Positions 4,904 through 7,684 of a stretch of DNA of 7,684 nucleotides are shown here, piece after piece. The notes under the pieces were generated by a model that saw only the letters and a list, made by a program, of their open reading frames with translations, did not search any database and was not told where the DNA came from. Position numbers and translations under genes: made by a program. Within the stretch, counting starts at the first letter, position 1. Each line of letters starts with the position of its first letter. This DNA comes from an uncultured Verrucomicrobiota bacterium (lineage in GTDB: Bacteria > Verrucomicrobiota > Kiritimatiellia > CAIVKH01): the NCBI GenBank assembly GCA_937894535.1, contig CALBHI010000519.1, positions 1-7,684 on the forward strand, in the 5' to 3' direction.

Positions 4904-6304
4904 ATGGCCGAGAGGGCCGAGTCGTCCGGCACCGTCCTGCGCACGGACCGTATTCCGCCTCACAGCGAGGAGGCGGAATGCGGGATTCTCGGATCCATTC
5001 TGGTGGAGGCCGAACGGGTCATCGACCTCGCCATCGAACGACAGATTTCCCCGGCATCGTTCTACCATCCCCAGCATCGGGTGCTCTTTGAGCAGATGCT
5101 GGCCCTGCGCGAGCAGAACAAGCCGGTCGACCTGATTACACTGGTCGAGCGCCTGGGCGCGCTGCAATTGCTCGACAAGGTGGGGGGCATCTCCGCCCTC
5201 CAGTCGATCATCGACTCGACCCCGACCGCCGCCCATTCCGAGTACTACATCGACATCGTCCGCGACAAGTACCTGTTGCGTACCGTCATCGACAAGGCCC
5301 GGGAAGCCATTGACGAATGCTACCGGCAGGAGAAGGACGCGGATTTCCTGCTCGATCAAGTCGAGCAGACCTTCTACGACATCGCCAACGACCGCCCGCA
5401 GAAGATCCCGCCATGGAACATCCTTATCAAGGAGAGCATGCGGAAGATCGATCAGGCGATCCAGGAAAAGCGGGAGATTACCGGCGTACCCACCGGCTTT
5501 ACCGACCTCGACAAGGCCACCTCGGGCCTGCAGCCGGGCGACATGTTTATCATCGCCGCCCGCCCCTCGATGGGCAAGACCTCGCTGGCCATGAACATCG
5601 TCGAGCATGTCGCCACGGGAAACAATGCGCTCCGGGTGAAGCTGCCGGTCGCGGTGTTCAGCCTGGAAATGTCAACCGAGTCGCTGGTCAAGCGCATGCT
5701 TTGCTCCCGCGCGCGCATCTCGATGAAAAACCTTTCAGAGGGTTATGTCAGCCGGGAGAAACACGACCACCTGGTGCGGGCTGCGGATGAGCTCAGCGCC
5801 GCGCGGATCTTCGTGGACGATACACCGGGCCTGGAACCTATCGAGCTGCGTGCCCGCGCCCGCCGGTTGAAGAAGAACGAGGACATCCAACTGATCGTCA
5901 TCGATTACCTTCAGATGATGAACTACAGCAAGTTCGCCCGTGAAGGCCGCCAGCGCGAAGTGGCCGGAATTTCGAATGCGCTGAAGGGCATGGCCAAGGA
6001 ACTGAACGTCCCGGTCGTCGTACTGAGCCAGCTTAGCCGCGCGCCGGAAAACCGCGACGGCAAGCCAAAGCTATCCGACCTGCGCGATTCGGGATCGATC
6101 GAGCAGGACGCCGACGTGGTGGGATTGCTCCGTCGTCCAAACCGGTATGCCGACGAGGACAACCGCGAGGACCCTTCCCTGGCCATCCTCGATATCGCCA
6201 AACAGCGCAATGGACCTACCGGTGAAATCAAGCTAACCTTTGTGGATGATATCACCCGTTTCGAGAACCGAGCCGCTTCCGCGAGGGATGAATCCCATGA
6301 CTAG
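4904..6304 (+). CDS. dnaB: Replicative DNA helicase DnaB
   Basis: Hexameric helicase that unwinds DNA at the replication fork and binds DnaG primase. The 466 residues are the normal length with no intein. The N-terminal domain (about 14-165) starts RIPPHSEEAECGILGSIL. After a linker, the RecA-like domain begins near GVPTGFTDLDKATSGLQPGD (194-213). Key motifs are Walker A ARPSMGKTS (219-227, K225), FSLEMS with the catalytic glutamate E255, Walker B LIVIDYLQM (330-338, D334), the SQLSRAPENRDGKPKLSDLR loop region (375-394), SGSIEQDADVV (396-406), and KQRNGPTG with the likely arginine finger R435. GCGGAG at 4888-4893 overlaps the end of rplI and probably serves as the ribosome-binding site. The last 8 nt overlap bamA. 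Confidence 0.98.
   Translation: MAERAESSGTVLRTDRIPPHSEEAECGILGSILVEAERVIDLAIERQISPASFYHPQHRVLFEQMLALREQNKPVDLITLVERLGALQLLDKVGGISALQSIIDSTPTAAHSEYYIDIVRDKYLLRTVIDKAREAIDECYRQEKDADFLLDQVEQTFYDIANDRPQKIPPWNILIKESMRKIDQAIQEKREITGVPTGFTDLDKATSGLQPGDMFIIAARPSMGKTSLAMNIVEHVATGNNALRVKLPVAVFSLEMSTESLVKRMLCSRARISMKNLSEGYVSREKHDHLVRAADELSAARIFVDDTPGLEPIELRARARRLKKNEDIQLIVIDYLQMMNYSKFAREGRQREVAGISNALKGMAKELNVPVVVLSQLSRAPENRDGKPKLSDLRDSGSIEQDADVVGLLRRPNRYADEDNREDPSLAILDIAKQRNGPTGEIKLTFVDDITRFENRAASARDESHD
6283..6287 (+). promoter_or_regulatory. Ribosome-binding site deciding the bamA start
   Basis: GAGGG at 6283-6287, inside the end of dnaB, lies nine nucleotides before the ATG at 6297. An in-frame ATG at 6288 directly abuts GAGGG with no spacing and would only add three residues, so 6297 is preferred. 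Confidence 0.6.
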
Positions 6305-7684
6305 GTCGCGCCGTCGGGTCAGCTCGTTGGCCCTCGTGGTCATCGTGCTGGTTGCGCTGTGTGCGCCCCTCACCGCCTCCGCCCAGTCCATCCGCGAGAT
6401 CCGGATCCAATCGCGTGATCGCACAACCTTGGATGCCAGCACGGTGCGGGCCTTCATCGGGATGAAGGAGGGCGACAATGTCACCCGCGATGGGCTATCC
6501 CGCGACATCCGCGCCCTGGAGAAGTCGGGCCGTTTTTCCTATGTAGCTGCCGATATCGAGCGGGTTCCCGACGGGGTGGATGTCGTTTTCACCGTGGAGC
6601 TGAAGCCCCGTATCCGGCGGTTGGTGGTCGACGGCGCGGATTACATTTCCAACCGCAAGGTGCGGGAGTTGCTCGATCTGGGTGTGGGCGATCCGGTTGA
6701 TGATGCGATCATGGCCACCCGTGCCCTGGCCGTGAAGGACCATTACCGGAAGAAATATTTCCCCTTCAGCGAGTTGAGTTGGACCATCGCCGTGGACCCG
6801 GAAAGCCGGACGGCTGACGTCCGGGTTGAGGTGAAGGAGGGCGCACGCGCCAAGGTCAAGTCGATCACGTTCGATGGCAACGCGCATGTGGAAGCCTCCG
6901 TGCTTCGGAAACCGATGAAGCAGCGCAAGCGGCACCTGTTTTCCTGGTTGACCGGATCGGGTACCTACAATCCGGATGATTTGGCGGCGGATCTTCCGAC
7001 CCTTCGCCGGGTGTATCTCGACCATGGTTATCTCGATGCCCAGATCGGGCAACCTGTCATCACCGAGGTCGGAAAAGACAAGATCGACATTCGCATTCCG
7101 GTGGTTGAAGGACCTCTGTACCGCCTGAGCGATTTCACCATCGAGGGGATTACCCTGTTCGAGGAATCCGCGGTCCGCGCCGTGGTGACCAACCGCCCGG
7201 GCGATGTCGCCTCGGCAGCGGCCCTGCAGGCCTCCAGCCAACGCATCCGCGATTACTTCGGAAGCCGCGGTTACATCGAAACCTCCGTTTCCTATCAACT
7301 CGATCCTGATACGACCGCCCCGGCCGGCGGCGACCCGGTGGTGAAAACGCGCTACCGGGTGCGCGAAGGCCACCTTGCCTACATCCGCAACATCGGGTTC
7401 CGCGGCAACTCGATCACCAAAGACAAGGTGTTGCGCCGCGAAATCACGATTTTCCCCGGCGAAATCCTGAACGAGGTGAAAATGCGCAACAGTGAGCGGC
7501 GCTTGCGCAACCTCGGGTATTATTCATCCGCGGTGGCCATGCCGGAGCCCACGGACAAGCCGGACCGCTACGATGTCGTGTTTGATCTTGAGGAACAGAA
7601 GACCGGGCAGTTCCTCGTTGGCGCGGGTTTCTCCAGCGTGGACAACCTGATCGGGTTCGTGGAGCTGTCGCAGGGCAACTTCGA
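6297..7684 (+). CDS. bamA: Outer-membrane assembly factor BamA, N-terminal part (partial)
   Basis: Omp85-family core of the BAM complex, which folds beta-barrel proteins into the outer membrane. The frame is open for 462 codons to the right edge. A Sec signal peptide is clear: basic start TRSRRR, hydrophobic core to about residue 25, probable cleavage after TASA at 29. Five POTRA domains follow, at about 31-104, 105-182, 183-272, 273-358 and 359-436. Typical sequences include SRDIRALEKSGRFSYV in the first, HLFSWLTGSGTYNPDDL with RRVYLDHGYLDAQI in the third, and ERRLRNLGYYSS in the fifth. The barrel begins at QFLVGAGFSSVDNLIGF (438-454), the first strand of bacterial BamA. The whole barrel, including the VRGF loop, lies outside the window. 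The start codon overlaps the end of dnaB by 8 nt, an uncommon pairing. Confidence 0.95.
   Translation, partial: MTRSRRRVSSLALVVIVLVALCAPLTASAQSIREIRIQSRDRTTLDASTVRAFIGMKEGDNVTRDGLSRDIRALEKSGRFSYVAADIERVPDGVDVVFTVELKPRIRRLVVDGADYISNRKVRELLDLGVGDPVDDAIMATRALAVKDHYRKKYFPFSELSWTIAVDPESRTADVRVEVKEGARAKVKSITFDGNAHVEASVLRKPMKQRKRHLFSWLTGSGTYNPDDLAADLPTLRRVYLDHGYLDAQIGQPVITEVGKDKIDIRIPVVEGPLYRLSDFTIEGITLFEESAVRAVVTNRPGDVASAAALQASSQRIRDYFGSRGYIETSVSYQLDPDTTAPAGGDPVVKTRYRVREGHLAYIRNIGFRGNSITKDKVLRREITIFPGEILNEVKMRNSERRLRNLGYYSSAVAMPEPTDKPDRYDVVFDLEEQKTGQFLVGAGFSSVDNLIGFVELSQGNF

Noticed and set aside
4877..5608. Open frame of 243 codons on the minus strand
   Set aside because: It is the antisense shadow of the dnaB N-terminal part; no ribosome-binding site or known motif.
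5500..6230. Intein in dnaB
   Set aside because: dnaB is a common intein site, but Walker A and the downstream motifs are uninterrupted and the length is normal.
6303..6340. Possible twin-arginine motif (SRRR) in the BamA signal peptide
   Set aside because: No consensus hydrophobic F/L-K context follows, the core is strongly hydrophobic, and BamA is a Sec substrate that folds after export.
6495..7373. Open frame of 292 codons on the minus strand
   Set aside because: It lies wholly opposite bamA, whose POTRA domains are clear. The antisense protein has no recognisable domain, and such frames are common in GC-rich genes.

Overview
The window is a GC-rich stretch of a Gram-negative bacterial chromosome. 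It is a conserved housekeeping locus, not an accessory island. An LptF/LptG-type lipopolysaccharide-export permease and a BamA-type outer-membrane assembly protein both point to a two-membrane envelope. The order prs, L25 (CTC type), pth, rpsF, ssb, rpsR, rplI, dnaB, together with the Prs motif variant, suggests the PVC superphylum (Verrucomicrobiota, Kiritimatiellota, Lentisphaerota or relatives). That placement is an inference from memory of gene order and protein style, not from a search.

Layout: positions 1-628 hold the 5' part of an lptG-like gene on the minus strand, running off the left edge. Positions 629-895 are a divergent intergenic region with one reasonable sigma70-type promoter facing right. 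At 896-969 lies a tRNA-Gln (anticodon TTG, CCA encoded). Just 11 nt later begins an unbroken rightward run: prs (981-1925), rplY/ctc (1958-2674), pth (2734-3297), rpsF (3348-3665), ssb (3668-4144), rpsR (4165-4419), rplI (4447-4896), dnaB (4904-6304) and bamA (6297 to the right edge, open). Gaps in the run are 2 to 59 nt, and dnaB and bamA overlap by 8 nt. No convincing intrinsic terminator interrupts it, so it could be one long operon or a few overlapping transcription units. Two GC-rich hairpins, between rplY and pth and in front of rpsF, are the main candidate control points.

How the genes fit together: prs makes PRPP for nucleotide synthesis. L25, S6, S18 and L9 are ribosome parts, and Pth recycles peptidyl-tRNA. 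SSB and DnaB act at the replication fork. LptG at one end and BamA at the other build the outer membrane.

I found no mobile element, CRISPR array, defence or toxin system, pseudogene or frameshift. The more unusual points are a Prs ribose-phosphate-loop variant lacking the usual third acidic residue, the tRNA-Gln/prs junction with almost no leader, the hairpin before rpsF, and the overlap of dnaB with bamA. I did not find an undescribed system here.
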